Below, one piece after another: positions 9,048 through 16,733 of a DNA stretch of 64,000 bases. The stretch comes from Anaerolineales bacterium (GTDB lineage: Bacteria; Chloroflexota; Anaerolineae; Anaerolineales; UBA11579). The DNA lies in the NCBI GenBank assembly GCA_019454165.1, contig CP075367.1:2086805-2150804 (forward strand), read 5' to 3'. Each line of letters begins with the position of its first letter. The first letter of the stretch is position 1. The notes under the pieces were generated by a model. That model was not told the DNA's origin. It did not search any database and worked only from the letters and a program-made list of their open reading frames with translations. The position numbers and the translations under genes were made by a program.

Positions 9048-9452
9048 TTAGGCGTCTTTGTTGACTAGCTTGCGGATATCGTCAATGATGGCGTGGGTGG
9101 GAGAGCCGGGGCCATACACGCCGTCCACGCCCATCTCTTTGAGCTTGGGCACATCTTCGTCAGGGATGATGCCGCCCACAAAGATGCGCACATTGTCCTG
9201 GCCGTTGGCCTGAATGAGCTGAGTGATGCGCGGCACGAGGGTGAGGTGGGCGCCGGAAAGGATGGACAGGCCGACCGCATCCACATCTTCCTGCAAGGCG
9301 GCTTCGGCGATCATTTCAGGGGTTTGGCGCAGGCCGGTGTAGATGACCTCCATGCCCGAGTCGCGCAGGGCGCGGGCGATCACTTTTGCGCCGCGGTCAT
9401 GCCCATCCAGGCCGGGTTTGGCCACCAGAACACGAATTTTCTTGTCTGTCAT
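9048..9452 (-). CDS. Cobalamin-binding subunit of methylmalonyl-CoA mutase (B12-binding domain protein)
   Basis: This 134-residue protein is a stand-alone B12-binding domain: [19 protein letters not shown] contains the DxHxxG motif whose histidine ligates cobalt, followed by [14 protein letters not shown] and [19 protein letters not shown], with GPGSPTHAI closing the domain. It would pair with a separate catalytic subunit to interconvert methylmalonyl-CoA and succinyl-CoA, or a related acyl-CoA pair. A TATAAT at 9468-9473 and GGAG before the ATG indicate its own promoter. meaB follows 9 bp downstream. Confidence 0.93.
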   Translation of the reverse strand: MTDKKIRVLVAKPGLDGHDRGAKVIARALRDSGMEVIYTGLRQTPEMIAEAALQEDVDAVGLSILSGAHLTLVPRITQLIQANGQDNVRIFVGGIIPDEDVPKLKEMGVDGVYGPGSPTHAIIDDIRKLVNKDA

Positions 9453-9467
9453 AGCTCTCCGCTGGAA

Positions 9468-9473
9468 ATTATA
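9468..9473 (-). promoter_or_regulatory. -10 box of the B12-binding subunit/meaB operon
   Basis: A perfect TATAAT on the minus strand lies 15 bases upstream of the ATG at 9452, leaving room for the GGAG ribosome-binding site. It is downstream of the rpsR terminator, consistent with a separate transcription unit. I see no convincing -35 box. Confidence 0.55.
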
Positions 9474-9491
9474 ACCGTGCTACCGGCCAAC

Positions 9492-9520
9492 AAAAAACAG
9501 CCCCGAACGGGGCTGTTTTC
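9492..9520 (-). terminator. Rho-independent terminator after rpsR
   Basis: CAGCCCC (9498-9504) and GGGGCTG (9509-9515) form a perfect 7-bp stem with a GAAC loop. It is flanked by A6 on the plus strand, which gives a U6 tract for minus-strand transcripts leaving rpsR. The TTTT on the other side makes it weakly bidirectional. Confidence 0.88.
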
Positions 9521-9535
9521 AATTACAGGGACGTC

Positions 9536-9835
9536 TTAGTCAGAAGACTGGTCCGTGTAGGACAGCAGGGCCAGGTGGCGGGCACGCTTGATGGCGCGGG
9601 CAAGCTTGCGCTGGTTGCGGGCGATGACGCCAGTCTGGCGGCGAGGGCGGATCTTGCCCTCGGGGGAGAGGAAGCGCTTGAGCAGGTCGACGTCTTTGTA
9701 GTCGATCTTCAAAGTCTTATCGGCCTCAAACGGATCCGTCTTGGGTTTGCGGAAGAAACGGCCACGACCGCCACTGCGCTCTTCGCCGCTGTCCTCGCCT
9801 TCTACACGATCTTCACGATTGTCACGATATGCCAT
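9536..9835 (-). CDS. rpsR: 30S ribosomal protein S18
   Basis: The C-terminal two thirds is textbook S18: [19 protein letters not shown], then [30 protein letters not shown]18 binds the platform of the small subunit next to S6. The 99 residues include a charged N-terminal extension of about 25 residues (Asp/Glu/Arg/Gly) not present in compact S18 proteins. It is third in the rpmB-(80-residue protein)-rpsR operon, with 14 bp to the preceding gene, and a strong terminator follows. Confidence 0.96.
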   Translation of the reverse strand: MAYRDNREDRVEGEDSGEERSGGRGRFFRKPKTDPFEADKTLKIDYKDVDLLKRFLSPEGKIRPRRQTGVIARNQRKLARAIKRARHLALLSYTDQSSD

Positions 9836-9849
9836 GCTTGCTTCTCTTC

Positions 9850-10092
9850 CTAAGGATAAATTTCTTTCAATACAGGTTCGTAATTACAGATGCAACCGCC
9901 CTCACGAGAGCAGCCTTCCACCGGCAATACGGGAACTTCAAACTTGCTGTAGACGCCCTGCACGGTCTGGGCTGTGCTGCAATCCTCCGGGCCGGCCACA
10001 CGCACCAGCTCCACGCGCTCATTGGCTTGCAGCCGCTCGAGCGCCTGGCTTTGCTGCCTGGTCTTGTATGCGATGTGCTCGCTAACCGACAT
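9850..10092 (-). CDS. Small cysteine-containing protein between rpmB and rpsR, function unknown
   Basis: I do not recognise this 80-residue protein. It has a charged helical N-terminal half (ARG/LEU/GLN-rich, residues 1-32) and four cysteines: one in GPEDCSTAQ and three close to the end in [15 protein letters not shown]. The closely spaced C-terminal cysteines could bind metal, but no standard zinc ribbon is obvious. It is tightly packed (7 bp after rpmB, 14 bp before rpsR), so it is probably translated as part of the ribosomal-protein operon. There is no signal peptide or membrane segment. Confidence 0.75.
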   Translation of the reverse strand: MSVSEHIAYKTRQQSQALERLQANERVELVRVAGPEDCSTAQTVQGVYSKFEVPVLPVEGCSREGGCICNYEPVLKEIYP

Positions 10093-10099
10093 AGGAGTG

Positions 10100-10339
10100 C
10101 TAGCTTACGTCAGCCAGGGTCTTGCCGTTGGAACGCAAGTAGGCGATCAGACCGTGGGCATCAATACTGCGCAGATCACGCGTGCTGACGCGCAGCTTAA
10201 TGAAGCGGTTCAACTCCGGCACCCAGATACGACGCTCCTGCAGGTTGACTTCCCAGCGGCGGCGGCTGCGTTTCTTGGAGAAGGGCACGTTATTGCCGTA
10301 GCTCGGGCCCTTGCCGGTGATGGATGATCTCTTAGACAT
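10100..10339 (-). CDS. rpmB: 50S ribosomal protein L28
   Basis: The 79-residue product begins MSKRSSITGKGPSYGNNV and continues SKKRSRRRWEVNLQERRIWV and FIKLRVSTRDLRSIDAHGL, the conserved L28 pattern for a large-subunit protein. I chose ATG 10339: GGAG lies 8 bases upstream, and the longer in-frame extension to 10681 runs antisense-like through the moaB region. A TATAAT at 10364-10369 lies upstream. It is the first gene of the operon with the 80-residue protein and rpsR. Confidence 0.95.
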   Translation of the reverse strand: MSKRSSITGKGPSYGNNVPFSKKRSRRRWEVNLQERRIWVPELNRFIKLRVSTRDLRSIDAHGLIAYLRSNGKTLADVS

Positions 10340-10363
10340 GAAAAAACTCCTTAACAGCGGACG

Positions 10364-10369
10364 ATTATA
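10364..10369 (-). promoter_or_regulatory. -10 box of the rpmB-rpsR operon
   Basis: Minus-strand TATAAT in the context TTGGTATAATCG, 24 bases upstream of the rpmB ATG and downstream of the moaB stop. The GGAG ribosome-binding site lies between the two. No good -35 hexamer is visible at the usual distance. Confidence 0.55.
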
Positions 10370-10412
10370 CCAATGAAAGGCAGCATGGGGAAGGATCGAT
10401 TCAGGAGGCAGG

Positions 10413-10931
10413 TCAGCGGGCCACTTCCCAGGCCAGATGCTCAAGCTCAGGCTGGATGAGCTTCTCCCAGGCCAGCTGGACCGCGGCGGGACTGCCGGGG
10501 GTAGAAATGACCACCGTGCCGCGGTAGACCCCAGCCGTGGCCCGCGAGAGCATGGCAGCCGCCCCCACCTGCTCATAGCTGAGCATGCGGAACAGCTCGC
10601 CAAAGCCGGGCAAGGTCTTCTCCAGGTTGCGGCTGAGCACATCGAAGGTGGTGTCACGCGGGGAAATGCCCGTGCCGCCATTGAAGAGAATGATCTGGGC
10701 GGGGCCGGCAGCCAACTCCTCCAGGATGGTTTGGATCTGGGCCGGCTCGTCTTTGACCAGGTGGTAGGCGGTCACCTGGTGGCCCAACGCCTCGATCTGC
10801 GGGCGCAGGTAGTGGGCGTTGGTATCAGTTTCCGCGGTGCGGGTGTCGCTGACAGTGACGATGGCCAGCGCCACCGGGCCGCGCTGGGCGGCCAGCTGGC
10901 GGTGGCTGGCGCTGGAGTCTGAGGGAGCCAT
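10413..10931 (-). CDS. moaB: Molybdenum cofactor biosynthesis protein MoaB/MogA family
   Basis: Molybdopterin-binding domain protein, 172 residues. [21 protein letters not shown], then the [11 protein letters not shown] loop (about residues 91-101), [16 protein letters not shown] and [12 protein letters not shown] are the family signatures. MogA/MoaB proteins adenylylate molybdopterin or act in its maturation. No other moa or moe genes are in the window. A TAGAAT at 10938-10943 lies only 6 bases before the ATG with no ribosome-binding site, so the mRNA is probably leaderless. Confidence 0.92.
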   Translation of the reverse strand: MAPSDSSASHRQLAAQRGPVALAIVTVSDTRTAETDTNAHYLRPQIEALGHQVTAYHLVKDEPAQIQTILEELAAGPAQIILFNGGTGISPRDTTFDVLSRNLEKTLPGFGELFRMLSYEQVGAAAMLSRATAGVYRGTVVISTPGSPAAVQLAWEKLIQPELEHLAWEVAR

Positions 10932-10981
10932 GCGCTCATTCTATCCCGAGTACGCCGCGCTCTCGTTTATACTGCCCGGCT

Positions 10982-12316
10982 ATGACCGACCACTTTCCAG
11001 ATGGCTTCCTGTGGGGGGCCGCCACCGCTGCATATCAAATTGAAGGGGCACACAACGAAGATGGGCGCGGCGAGAGCATTTGGGACCGCTTTTCGCACAC
11101 GCCCGGCAAAGTCTTCGAAGGCCACACTGGCGACCGCGCCTGTGACCACTACCACCGCTGGCAGGATGACATCAAGTTGATGCAGGAGCTGGGGCTGCAG
11201 GCGTACCGCTTCTCGATCGCCTGGGCGCGTGTTCTGCCGCAGGGCCATGGCAAGGTGAACCAGAAGGGTCTGGATTTTTACAGCCGCCTGGTGGACGGCT
11301 TGCTGGACGCGGGCATCGTGCCATATGCGACCCTGTACCACTGGGACTTGCCGCAAGCGCTGCAAGACCGCGGCGGCTGGCCGGCGCGCAGCACGGCTGA
11401 AGCCTTTGCCGAATATGCGGATGTTGCCAGCCGCCACCTGGGTGACCGGGTCGCCAGCTGGGCCACGCTGAACGAGCCGCAGGTGAGCGCGGATGCCGGC
11501 TACCTGCAGGGCCGCCACGCGCCCGGCCACACCAGCCTGGCAGAGATGATGGCTACCACGCACCACCTGCTGCTGGCGCATGGCCTGGCCGTGCCTGTGC
11601 TGCGGCGCAACGCGCCGCAGGCGCAGGTGGGCATTGTGCTCAACCTGCAGCCGCACGTGCCGGCCTCGGCACGTGCGGCGGATGTGCGCGCGGCGCGGGT
11701 GGGCGACGCCATGCAGAACCGGCGCTTCCTGGACCCGCTGGCCGGGCGCGGCTACCCGGACGAAGTGCTGGCGCAGTACGACGGCCCGCGCGATTTCGTG
11801 CAGGCCGGGGATATGGAAATGATCGCCGCCCCGATCGACTATTTGGGCGTCAATCACTACTTCCGCACGGTCCACCGCAGCGCCGACACGCCAGACGAAG
11901 AAGTGACCACGCCTGTGGGCAGCCACAAGACCGAGATGGGCTGGGAGGTGTACCCACCCGGTTTGGAAGAGATCCTCGTTCGCCTGCACAAGGACTACAG
12001 CTTCCCAGCCTATTACGTGACCGAGAACGGCGCGGCGTTTGCCGACACCGTGAGTGAAGACGGCCAGGTGCACGACCCACACCGAGTCGAGTACCTGCGG
12101 AACTATCTGCATCACGCCCAACGCGCCATTGATGCCGGCGTACCGCTCAAAAGCTACTTTGCCTGGAGCCTGATGGACAATTTTGAATGGGCCTGGGGCT
12201 ACAGCCGGCGCTTCGGTATCGTGTATGTGGACTACGAAACGCAAACGCGCATCATCAAGGATAGTGGGCGTTTGTATACGCGGATTATCAAAGAGAATCG
12301 AGTGATTAGTAACTAG
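10982..12316 (+). CDS. bglB: Family 1 glycoside hydrolase (beta-glucosidase)
   Basis: The 444-residue protein has the GH1 N-terminal signature FPDGFLWGAATAAYQIEGAHNEDGRGESIWDRF (residues about 6-38), the acid/base glutamate in TLNEPQ (about 163) and the nucleophile glutamate in YYVTENGAAF (about 348), with the C-terminal YFAWSLMDNFEWAWGY substrate-binding segment. It hydrolyses beta-glucosides or related disaccharides in the cytoplasm; no signal peptide is seen. TATACT ends 8 bases before the ATG. The last codons lie inside a 14-bp tandem repeat that also provides the stop. Confidence 0.96.
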   Translation: MTDHFPDGFLWGAATAAYQIEGAHNEDGRGESIWDRFSHTPGKVFEGHTGDRACDHYHRWQDDIKLMQELGLQAYRFSIAWARVLPQGHGKVNQKGLDFYSRLVDGLLDAGIVPYATLYHWDLPQALQDRGGWPARSTAEAFAEYADVASRHLGDRVASWATLNEPQVSADAGYLQGRHAPGHTSLAEMMATTHHLLLAHGLAVPVLRRNAPQAQVGIVLNLQPHVPASARAADVRAARVGDAMQNRRFLDPLAGRGYPDEVLAQYDGPRDFVQAGDMEMIAAPIDYLGVNHYFRTVHRSADTPDEEVTTPVGSHKTEMGWEVYPPGLEEILVRLHKDYSFPAYYVTENGAAFADTVSEDGQVHDPHRVEYLRNYLHHAQRAIDAGVPLKSYFAWSLMDNFEWAWGYSRRFGIVYVDYETQTRIIKDSGRLYTRIIKENRVISN

Positions 12317-12328
12317 TGATTAGTAACT
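12301..12328. repeat. 14-bp tandem duplication across the bglB stop codon
   Basis: AGTGATTAGTAACT occurs twice in direct tandem (12301-12314, 12315-12328). The first copy encodes the last four residues of the beta-glucosidase, and its stop TAG spans the junction. The following bases to 12385 contain related, partly inverted AT-rich strings (CACTCATCACTATTCAC, TTAACTGATTAAC). This is probably a degenerate intergenic repeat between two convergent genes. Confidence 0.6.
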
Positions 12329-12380
12329 AGAAACTGGAGACATAACGCCTGCTTACTGTTCACTCATCACTATTCACTTG

Positions 12381-14087
12381 TTAACTGATTAACGCGTACC
12401 ACAACGACTTCAGCAAGTTCCATACGCTGGGCTTGGCCTGGTAGCGCGTATCCTGGCGGAAGTAGAGATAGCTGCGCCTGGAATGGGCGTGGTACGGGTC
12501 AGGGATGGAGACGAACGGAGCACGCACCACAGATTTGAGTGGGCGCTCGAACATGAGCGGGTTGTTGATGAAGCCCACGCCGGACTGGATGTCATACATA
12601 TCGTGTCCCGGGGCGGCGCCCCAGGGCGTAATGCCCATGTAATAGCCCAGCGCGCCCCAGTGGTTGACCACCACCGTGCCATAGTTGAGGTCATCCACGG
12701 CTTGCTCCACGGCGGCAGCCACCAGTGGGTCTTGCATGCTCTTGGGATGCACGATGATGGATACAGACAGGCTGCCCCACAACTGCTCATTAGCAAACTT
12801 GACCGCGTTGGCAATGAACTCGATCGTGTCGGCGGCGTCCAGCGCGGTTTCGGAGAACAGGCCCATGAAGGGCTCTTCGCAGAAGGCAAGTTGGCCCGCG
12901 TCGGCTGGGTCGAGGCCCGGGACGAAGGTCCAGGGCAGCTGGTCTTCGGCCGGCTGCCCGAGTTGCTGCGCGTGCGGGTAGGCCTGCACGAATTCGGCGT
13001 GCTGGCGCTCGGCGCCGGGGTAATAGGCCTTGCGGGTGGGCAACTCAGCCAGGTAGGCGGCAATGGCATCGTTGAGCGGCTGGCGCTGCGCCCAGGCGGC
13101 ATGCTGGATCAGCATGCGCGGCGTGATGCAGTTGAAGCCGGCGTTGCGCACCAGCCAACCGCCGATCTTGGCGGCCTGCTTGCGCACATCGCCGGCGCTC
13201 CACGGGCCGGGCACCACGATGACCGGCGAGATATTGCCGAGCTCGGCGGAGAAGGGTTTGGTGACCCAGGGCTGCTTGTCGCGCTTGCGCCGGCGGCCGT
13301 CCTCGCCCGGGCCGAAGACGATGGCCTCATAGGTGCGGTCGGAGCCGGTGAGGTGCAGCTCTTCAATGGCGGGGTGGTTGACAAGATAGCTGGCCACCTC
13401 CGCCCCACCCTCGGCCACCTGCATATAGCCGGGCTCGATCAGGGCGCGGAACCCTTCCTCAATGAGCGGGGCGAGGTAGGCGTTCACCGGATTCATTTTA
13501 AGGAAGACGACCTGCCCCTCGACGAAGAGCTTGTGCAAAAAGTCATAGTTGACGGTGGAGGCGATGTTGCCGGCGGCCAGCACCAGACAGATCTTGCCCT
13601 GCGGCTCGGCCTGGCGGTAGAAGGCAGCCCGCGGCGGCTCGTCGCCCTGCATGCTGTCGTACACACGGACTTCAGCCTGAACAAAGGGCAGGGCCAGGAA
13701 GTCTTTGACGGATTGCGGGTACACGTCCAGCCGCCACTCGCCGGCGTGCTTCCAGCATACCTTGCCGGGCAAGCGCGGCTGGCCGTGCTTCTCGATATCC
13801 ACCAGCGCTTTGCGCAAGTAGCGCAGCAGGCGGTAGGTGACGGTGAGGGTGAAGCGCTCCTCGCCTTCGGCGAGGCTGCCCATCTGGCCGCCCTTGGCGG
13901 CCAGGCTGGCGGCGACCCAGCGCTCTTCGATGGCCGGAAGATCGGCAACGATCTGGTCAAGCACGGCGATGCGGGCGGCAACGGGCAGCTGCGCCCAGGC
14001 CTGCTTGCCGGCCCGCAGGCGCGATAGCTTGGCGTCAAGGGCAGGCTGGGCGGCGATGCTGGACGCGGGGGCTTGGGCTTCGGCCAT
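12381..14087 (-). CDS. Aldehyde dehydrogenase superfamily protein
   Basis: The order of ALDH landmarks is present over 568 residues: LVLAAGNIASTVNYDFLHKLFVEGQVVFLKMNP (cofactor-binding strand), HLTGSDRTYEAIVFG in place of the usual FTGS loop, SAELGNISPVIVV (general-base glutamate) and NAGFNCITPRMLI with the presumed nucleophilic cysteine. The protein is longer and more divergent than common ALDHs, so the aldehyde or acyl substrate is unknown. I chose ATG 14087, the first residue of an Ala-rich N-terminus, because TAGAAT (14096-14101) ends 8 bases upstream. The frame stays open into the tRNA region, which is artefactual. Confidence 0.85.
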   Translation of the reverse strand: MAEAQAPASSIAAQPALDAKLSRLRAGKQAWAQLPVAARIAVLDQIVADLPAIEERWVAASLAAKGGQMGSLAEGEERFTLTVTYRLLRYLRKALVDIEKHGQPRLPGKVCWKHAGEWRLDVYPQSVKDFLALPFVQAEVRVYDSMQGDEPPRAAFYRQAEPQGKICLVLAAGNIASTVNYDFLHKLFVEGQVVFLKMNPVNAYLAPLIEEGFRALIEPGYMQVAEGGAEVASYLVNHPAIEELHLTGSDRTYEAIVFGPGEDGRRRKRDKQPWVTKPFSAELGNISPVIVVPGPWSAGDVRKQAAKIGGWLVRNAGFNCITPRMLIQHAAWAQRQPLNDAIAAYLAELPTRKAYYPGAERQHAEFVQAYPHAQQLGQPAEDQLPWTFVPGLDPADAGQLAFCEEPFMGLFSETALDAADTIEFIANAVKFANEQLWGSLSVSIIVHPKSMQDPLVAAAVEQAVDDLNYGTVVVNHWGALGYYMGITPWGAAPGHDMYDIQSGVGFINNPLMFERPLKSVVRAPFVSIPDPYHAHSRRSYLYFRQDTRYQAKPSVWNLLKSLWYALIS

Positions 14088-14112
14088 AGGTGGCAATTCT
14101 ACGCCAGGACGT

Positions 14113-14149
14113 GAACCTTCAACCAATGGATTAAGAGTCAACTGCTCTA
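14113..14149 (-). repeat. Partial copy of tRNA-Lys (nucleotides 19-55)
   Basis: These 37 bases match 14201-14237 of the intact tRNA-Lys(CUU) gene with a single mismatch (at 14128). The copy covers the D-arm end through the T-arm start and has no acceptor stem, so it cannot be a functional tRNA. It lies 88 bp away, beyond the tRNA terminator. It may be a remnant of an earlier recombination at this attachment site. Confidence 0.8.
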
Positions 14150-14156
14150 GTGGAAC

Positions 14157-14180
14157 AAAAAAGACGGCCAATGGCCGTCT
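14157..14180 (-). terminator. Rho-independent terminator of tRNA-Lys
   Basis: GACGGCC (14163-14169) and GGCCGTC (14173-14179) form a perfect stem with a 3-base loop, and A6 at 14157-14162 gives a U6 tract on the minus strand. It begins four bases after the tRNA 3' end. Confidence 0.85.
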
Positions 14181-14183
14181 TTG

Positions 14184-14255
<72 letters not shown>

Positions 14256-14266
14256 GTAGACGCAAG

Positions 14267-14272
14267 ATTATA
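14267..14272 (-). promoter_or_regulatory. -10 box for tRNA-Lys supplied by the element
   Basis: Minus-strand TATAAT in TTGTTATAATC, 11 bases upstream of tRNA nucleotide 1 and inside the element. The displaced native upstream region has TATAAT at 18906-18911, at nearly the same distance (12 bases) from the tRNA fragment. The -35 region is weak in both. Confidence 0.6.
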
Positions 14273-14319
14273 ACAAAACTACGGGTAAATCTTGAAACTT
14301 TTTTGCTAATTTAGAACTT

Positions 14320-15498
14320 TCAGGCTTCCTTTGACGAAATCGGGTGCAGATCGGGTGCAGTTGCAGACAGCTCGCTCACAGAGATTGGACTAATCAAGTT
14401 CTCGACAACGAGAGCCGCTTTTTCCTGGCCGCTGGGTATCAAGTGGCCGTAAACATCCAGCGTTATGCTAGCCCGTGAATGGCCAAGCCGCCGAGAAACC
14501 ACGAGCACATCTACGCCATTGTTCAACATCAGAGAAGCTGCCGTGTGCCGCAAGTCATGAAACCGGATTTTAGGCAGCCCTGCTCTTTTCAGTAGCGAAC
14601 GAAACTCCCTCACCACGTTTGGCGGGTTTAGCGGAGTGCCAACCACTGACGGAAAGACCAACCCGAGGTCTTTCCACTTCTCAGCTCTTGCCCGCGCATC
14701 CATCTGAAGGACATAGTGCTGATTGAGCAAGTCAACGGTTTCATTACCCAGCTTGATTGTTCGAAATCCATTCTTTGTTTTGGGAACTACAAACTCAAAT
14801 CCACCACCTGGCAATGGCTTTGCCTGCCGTGTAATCCTCATCGTTTTGTTGACAGAGTCGAAGTCTTCCCATTTCAAGCCGAGAAGCTCGCCTTGTCTTA
14901 CCCCTGTTGCCAGAACAAAGAAGTAGAAAACAAACTCACGGAAGCTTTTAGTCTTTGCTGTGATTAGAAGCCCCTGGATTTGCTCCTGATCCAAAACGCA
15001 CATTTCCTTTTCCTGTGGTTTTGGTGGGCTGGTTGCGCCATCCGGATTCAACGAGATTATTCCCAGCTTGACCGCCTGGTTCAAGCTACGATGAATAACC
15101 GCATGAACCATTTGAACTGTTCGAGCCCCCTTGCCGCTAGCTATGAGCTTGTCGTAAAGCTGCTGAATTCGAGCAGGTCGCAAATCACTGAGCTTCACAT
15201 TACTTAGCTCTGGAAGAACATAGTGATTGACTACCTGGCTGTACTGCTTTAGCGTTCCACGCCGAAGCCTTGCCTCAACAGTCTTCAACCAACCTTCGAG
15301 AAAGTCGCCATAGGTTATCTTTGAACTGCTGTATGTAAGACCCGCGGAAACTTTCTGATGAGTTTCCCGCAACCATTCACGACACTCAGCCTGAGACTTG
15401 CCAGTGAAGGACAGTCTTCGGCCTTGCAAGCTGATTTGAGCTCGCCAAGTTCCATTGGCACGCCTGAAAATCGTTCCTTCGTTTTTTCCTCTGGTCAT
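14320..15498 (-). CDS. int: Phage-type tyrosine integrase
   Basis: The 392-residue recombinase has an N-terminal arm-binding-like part (GTIFRRANGTWRAQISLQG), a SAM-like core-binding domain (about 60-160) and a catalytic domain with R201 (TGVRQGELLGL), K240/K242, H314-x-x-R317 (HDLRH), H340 (RRLGH) and nucleophile Y350 (TLDVYGHL). All catalytic residues are present. AGGAG precedes the ATG. Its 3' end contains two tandem ATCGGGTGCAG repeats that recur at the other end of the element. It is the last gene of the rep-xis-int operon and lies 64 bp from the attachment repeat, as expected for the enzyme that inserted the element. Confidence 0.96.
   Translation of the reverse strand: MTRGKNEGTIFRRANGTWRAQISLQGRRLSFTGKSQAECREWLRETHQKVSAGLTYSSSKITYGDFLEGWLKTVEARLRRGTLKQYSQVVNHYVLPELSNVKLSDLRPARIQQLYDKLIASGKGARTVQMVHAVIHRSLNQAVKLGIISLNPDGATSPPKPQEKEMCVLDQEQIQGLLITAKTKSFREFVFYFFVLATGVRQGELLGLKWEDFDSVNKTMRITRQAKPLPGGGFEFVVPKTKNGFRTIKLGNETVDLLNQHYVLQMDARARAEKWKDLGLVFPSVVGTPLNPPNVVREFRSLLKRAGLPKIRFHDLRHTAASLMLNNGVDVLVVSRRLGHSRASITLDVYGHLIPSGQEKAALVVENLISPISVSELSATAPDLHPISSKEA
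14339..14360. repeat. Tandem 11-bp repeats near the left end (candidate integrase arm sites)
   Basis: ATCGGGTGCAG occurs at 14339-14349 and again, immediately adjacent, at 14350-14360, inside the 3' end of int. The same pair, slightly diverged, is found near the right end at 18732-18753 in the same orientation. The paired arrangement near both ends fits arm-type sites bound by the N-terminal domain of tyrosine integrases. Confidence 0.55.
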
Positions 15499-15578
15499 GC
15501 TTTTCTCCTATTTGAAAGTTGATAGGAGAATGGCAAATGGGTTTGCTATTCGGTTGGTAATGTGCAGAAGAGTAAGAG

Positions 15579-15791
15579 TCATTTTATACCCTTCTGCCCC
15601 AATTGAGAAATACGCTCTTGAATAAAGCGGTTCAGGTCTTCTGGCCGCACACGCCTAGCCCCTAGAATTTTGACAGTAGGCAGTATCCCCTTCTGCATGA
15701 GCTGATAGGCGAAGGCACGGCTGATATTCAGAATTTTGGCTACCTGGCTAGCCTTGAGCAGTGGCTCTGGGAAGTGGCTTTCTAAGCTCAT
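15579..15791 (-). CDS. xis: AlpA/excisionase-family DNA-binding protein
   Basis: A 70-residue winged-helix protein of the helix-turn-helix 17 type: LLKASQVAKILNISRAFAYQLMQKGILPTVKILGARRVRPEDLNRFI (residues about 10-57), the standard excisionase/AlpA layout in which the helix-turn-helix is followed by a wing and RV..DL. It would bend DNA at the att site to direct integrase to excision, or regulate int. Its start overlaps the stop of rep by 4 bp, and int follows 80 bp later, so the three are one operon. Confidence 0.85.
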   Translation of the reverse strand: MSLESHFPEPLLKASQVAKILNISRAFAYQLMQKGILPTVKILGARRVRPEDLNRFIQERISQLGQKGIK

Positions 15792-16684
15792 TCTTCGCCA
15801 CCGTCGTTCAGCAGGGACTTGAACTTATCCCCGCGCTTCTTCCTACCATTCTCTATCAGGGCTTTGAGTGTTCCCTCGCCAATTACATCCACCAAGACGG
15901 ACAGGCTGGGTGAAACCTGCTTGAACATCCATTCAGCTATTCGGGAAAGCTCCTTAGTCCGCGCATCTACAATCGTTCTGCCTGCTTTGACATGCTGCTT
16001 GACGAACTCATGCCAATATGGAGCCTCAATCTCGACAAAATCACGCAGGTGCGGAATTGACTTGTTTGACCATTCATCAGGCGGGCTGGGCAGCACATCC
16101 CCAGCTATAAGGTCAGCCCGAGGCCCTCTGGCTTCCATTTCAAGACGCACTGGCCCGTGATAGTCATAAACGCGCAAATGGCGTGAGGAAGCCCTGCTGC
16201 CCAGACGAAAGATTGAATGGCCGATTTCACCGTTCTCTTTAGGGTTGTGCCGGCTGTGCTCAAAGCGGAAAGTTTCCCGCCTCGCCCGTGTAATGAATAA
16301 ATCCTGTTTGTCTGCTTGATCCAGCATTACAGGCGTAAACGGCACGCCATCCCAAGCGAGGTCAATTCGCTTGACTCTGAATTTGTCATTGCGCTGTAGG
16401 ACTAAAAAGAATTCTTGAAGTGCTTCAGGCGGCAACGTCTCGCAAGCAGTACCAGGCAATTCCAGATGAAAATGCCCTTCTTGTTCATCACCGCTGCTGT
16501 GCTGGGGCAGGCAGTACAACTTGGCCGCTGCCAATCCTTTGAAGATTTTCTTATAGAGCCTGCCGCCGTAGCCCTGGTCATGCAAAACGCCTAGACGCGG
16601 CTCCAGCCAGGCATGCCAGAGGTTGTGAGCATGGTCTAGCGACGCCCACACAGTTACTGCGAACCAATGAATTCGAAATTCCAT
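15788..16684 (-). CDS. rep: Rep_trans-family replication initiation/relaxase protein
   Basis: The 298-residue protein carries the family pattern: RIDLAWDG at 106-113, then LGSRASSRHLRVYDYHG at 161-177 and VRLEMEARG at 179-187, as in RstA of CTX phage, pT181-type Rep proteins and the Tn916 Orf20/ICEBs1 NicK relaxases. Such proteins nick one strand in a hairpin and start rolling-circle replication or transfer; the tyrosines near 173-175 are catalytic candidates. A hairpin of matching type lies 23 bp upstream. GGAG precedes the ATG. xis overlaps by 4 bp. I infer that it replicates the excised circle. Confidence 0.8.
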   Translation of the reverse strand: MEFRIHWFAVTVWASLDHAHNLWHAWLEPRLGVLHDQGYGGRLYKKIFKGLAAAKLYCLPQHSSGDEQEGHFHLELPGTACETLPPEALQEFFLVLQRNDKFRVKRIDLAWDGVPFTPVMLDQADKQDLFITRARRETFRFEHSRHNPKENGEIGHSIFRLGSRASSRHLRVYDYHGPVRLEMEARGPRADLIAGDVLPSPPDEWSNKSIPHLRDFVEIEAPYWHEFVKQHVKAGRTIVDARTKELSRIAEWMFKQVSPSLSVLVDVIGEGTLKALIENGRKKRGDKFKSLLNDGGEE

Positions 16685-16707
16685 GTTCTCTCCAAACCAA
16701 CTATTTC

Positions 16708-16733
16708 CACCCCCCTAACAGTATCGGGGGGTG
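16708..16733. other. Candidate nick site/double-strand origin (oriT-like hairpin)
   Basis: CACCCCCC (16708-16715) pairs perfectly with GGGGGGTG (16726-16733) around the 10-base loop TAACAGTATC. From memory, the Tn916 and ICEBs1 oriT hairpins have the same ACCCCCC and GGGGGGT arms and a roughly 10-base loop containing TAACA, and their relaxases belong to the same family as the rep gene that starts 23 bp away. The exact nick position is not known here. Confidence 0.65.

Noticed and set aside
10340..10681. Long N-terminal extension of the L28 frame
   Set aside because: It lies antisense-free but out of frame within moaB; L28 begins at 10339 with a ribosome-binding site.
12483..14027. 514-residue plus-strand frame opposite the aldehyde dehydrogenase
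   Set aside because: Shadow frame; no ribosome-binding site or recognised motif, while the other strand has ALDH motifs.
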